6,410 bases of DNA from Chthoniobacter flavus (GTDB taxonomy: Bacteria; Verrucomicrobiota; Verrucomicrobiia; Chthoniobacterales; Terrimicrobiaceae): the NCBI GenBank assembly GCA_945863785.1, contig CAMBAQ010000108.1, positions 1-6,410 of the forward strand, in the 5' to 3' direction. A program made the translations under genes and the position numbers. Shown here in pieces: positions 6,071-6,410 of the stretch (the first letter of the stretch is position 1; each line of letters opens with the position of its first letter). The notes under the pieces were generated by a model. The model was not told the DNA's origin. It did not search any database and was given only the letters and a program-made list of their open reading frames with translations.

Positions 6071-6410
6071 TCTACTGCGACACCGCCTACCTGCTGAAGT
6101 ATTATGTGGAAGAACCTGGCAGCCAAGAAGTGCGTTCGTTGATTGACAGGCAAACAGGTGTCGGTTCGCTTTCCCTCGGTCGATTGGAACTTGCCGCTGC
6201 CTTTCACCGGAAGTTGCGAGAGTCGCAGATTGCCCCGGATACACACGAGTGCCTCGTTTCCCAATTCGAGGCGGACAACATGGCGGGCTTGTGGACCTGG
6301 TTCGACGTGACTCCGGCCTTGCTCCATAAAGCCTCAAAAAACTTCGCTGTTCTTCCGGCAAAAGTTTTCCTCCGTGCCTCGGACGCCCTTCACTTGGAAT
6401 GCGCGAAGGA
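6067..6410 (+). CDS. PIN-domain ribonuclease toxin, VapC-type (3' end cut by window)
   Basis: Reading from GTG 6067, 114 complete codons run to the window edge. The product starts MIYCDTAYLLKYYVEE with acidic Asp5 in the first strand, has Glu41 in SLGRLELAAAF, and Asp106 in FLRASDALHLECA. These are three of the four acidic residues that bind Mg/Mn in PIN nucleases (PF01850). The last Asp and roughly 20-25 C-terminal residues are beyond the edge, judging from the usual 130-140 length. VapC-type toxins cleave RNA, often tRNA or rRNA, and are held inactive by the cognate antitoxin. The GTGA overlap with the Phd/YefM gene shows that the pair is co-translated. GTG is the only start that fits: it places Asp5 at the usual distance from the N-terminus. 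No disruption is seen in the visible part, so the toxin looks intact so far. Confidence 0.9.
   Translation, partial: MIYCDTAYLLKYYVEEPGSQEVRSLIDRQTGVGSLSLGRLELAAAFHRKLRESQIAPDTHECLVSQFEADNMAGLWTWFDVTPALLHKASKNFAVLPAKVFLRASDALHLECAK

Noticed and set aside
5780..6361. Minus-strand open frame of 193 codons (and a 160-codon one at 5845-6327) antisense to the toxin-antitoxin genes
   Set aside because: Both are mirror frames of the clear Phd/YefM and PIN coding sequences. Their products are Arg-rich, low in hydrophobic pattern and show no recognisable fold.

Overview
This window carries one leftward (minus-strand) surface-polysaccharide operon, which fills about the first 4.9 kb. A divergent spacer of about 0.5 kb follows, and then a rightward (plus-strand) small-ORF and toxin-antitoxin region that runs off the right edge. 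The gene set is typical of a Gram-negative-type bacterium that builds an undecaprenyl-linked O-antigen or exopolysaccharide. None of the starts in the operon has a good Shine-Dalgarno sequence, and coding runs through ATGA overlaps. The overall look (TPR-tailed polymerase, mixed codon use, weak Shine-Dalgarno sites) would fit a Verrucomicrobiota-like lineage, but that is a low-confidence impression and no gene here fixes the taxon.

Operon, in transcription order (right to left): (1) a two-domain protein at 4924-3104, with a family 2 glycosyltransferase followed by an atypical NAD(P)-binding short-chain dehydrogenase/epimerase domain; (2) a polytopic O-antigen ligase/polymerase-family protein with a C-terminal TPR region at 3107-1167; (3) a short PglC-like monotopic phosphoglycosyl transferase at 1170-607; (4) the N-terminal 199 residues of a membrane-anchored WbpM/CapD/FlaA1-type nucleotide-sugar dehydratase at 598-1, cut by the left edge. 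The first three overlap by ATGA and the fourth starts 8 nt after the third, so one polycistronic mRNA is very likely. A plausible promoter lies at about 4991-5020.

Working model (inference): the WbpM-like enzyme makes a UDP-4-keto-6-deoxy-HexNAc, the PglC-like enzyme loads a sugar-1-phosphate onto undecaprenyl phosphate, the SDR domain reduces the 4-keto group (as in QuiNAc/FucNAc-type pathways), the fused GT2 domain adds the next sugar, and the Wzy/WaaL-like protein polymerises or ligates the product. The GT2-SDR fusion is the most unusual item: it suggests that reduction of the first sugar and addition of the second are physically coupled.

The spacer at 4931-5464 holds the operon promoter candidate and nested inverted repeats, with no convincing gene apart from a doubtful 47-codon ORF. 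To its right are an 82-codon unrecognised ORF (5465-5713), a Phd/YefM-type antitoxin (5795-6070) and a PIN-domain VapC-type toxin (from 6067, truncated by the window edge). The last two overlap by GTGA and form a type II toxin-antitoxin pair.
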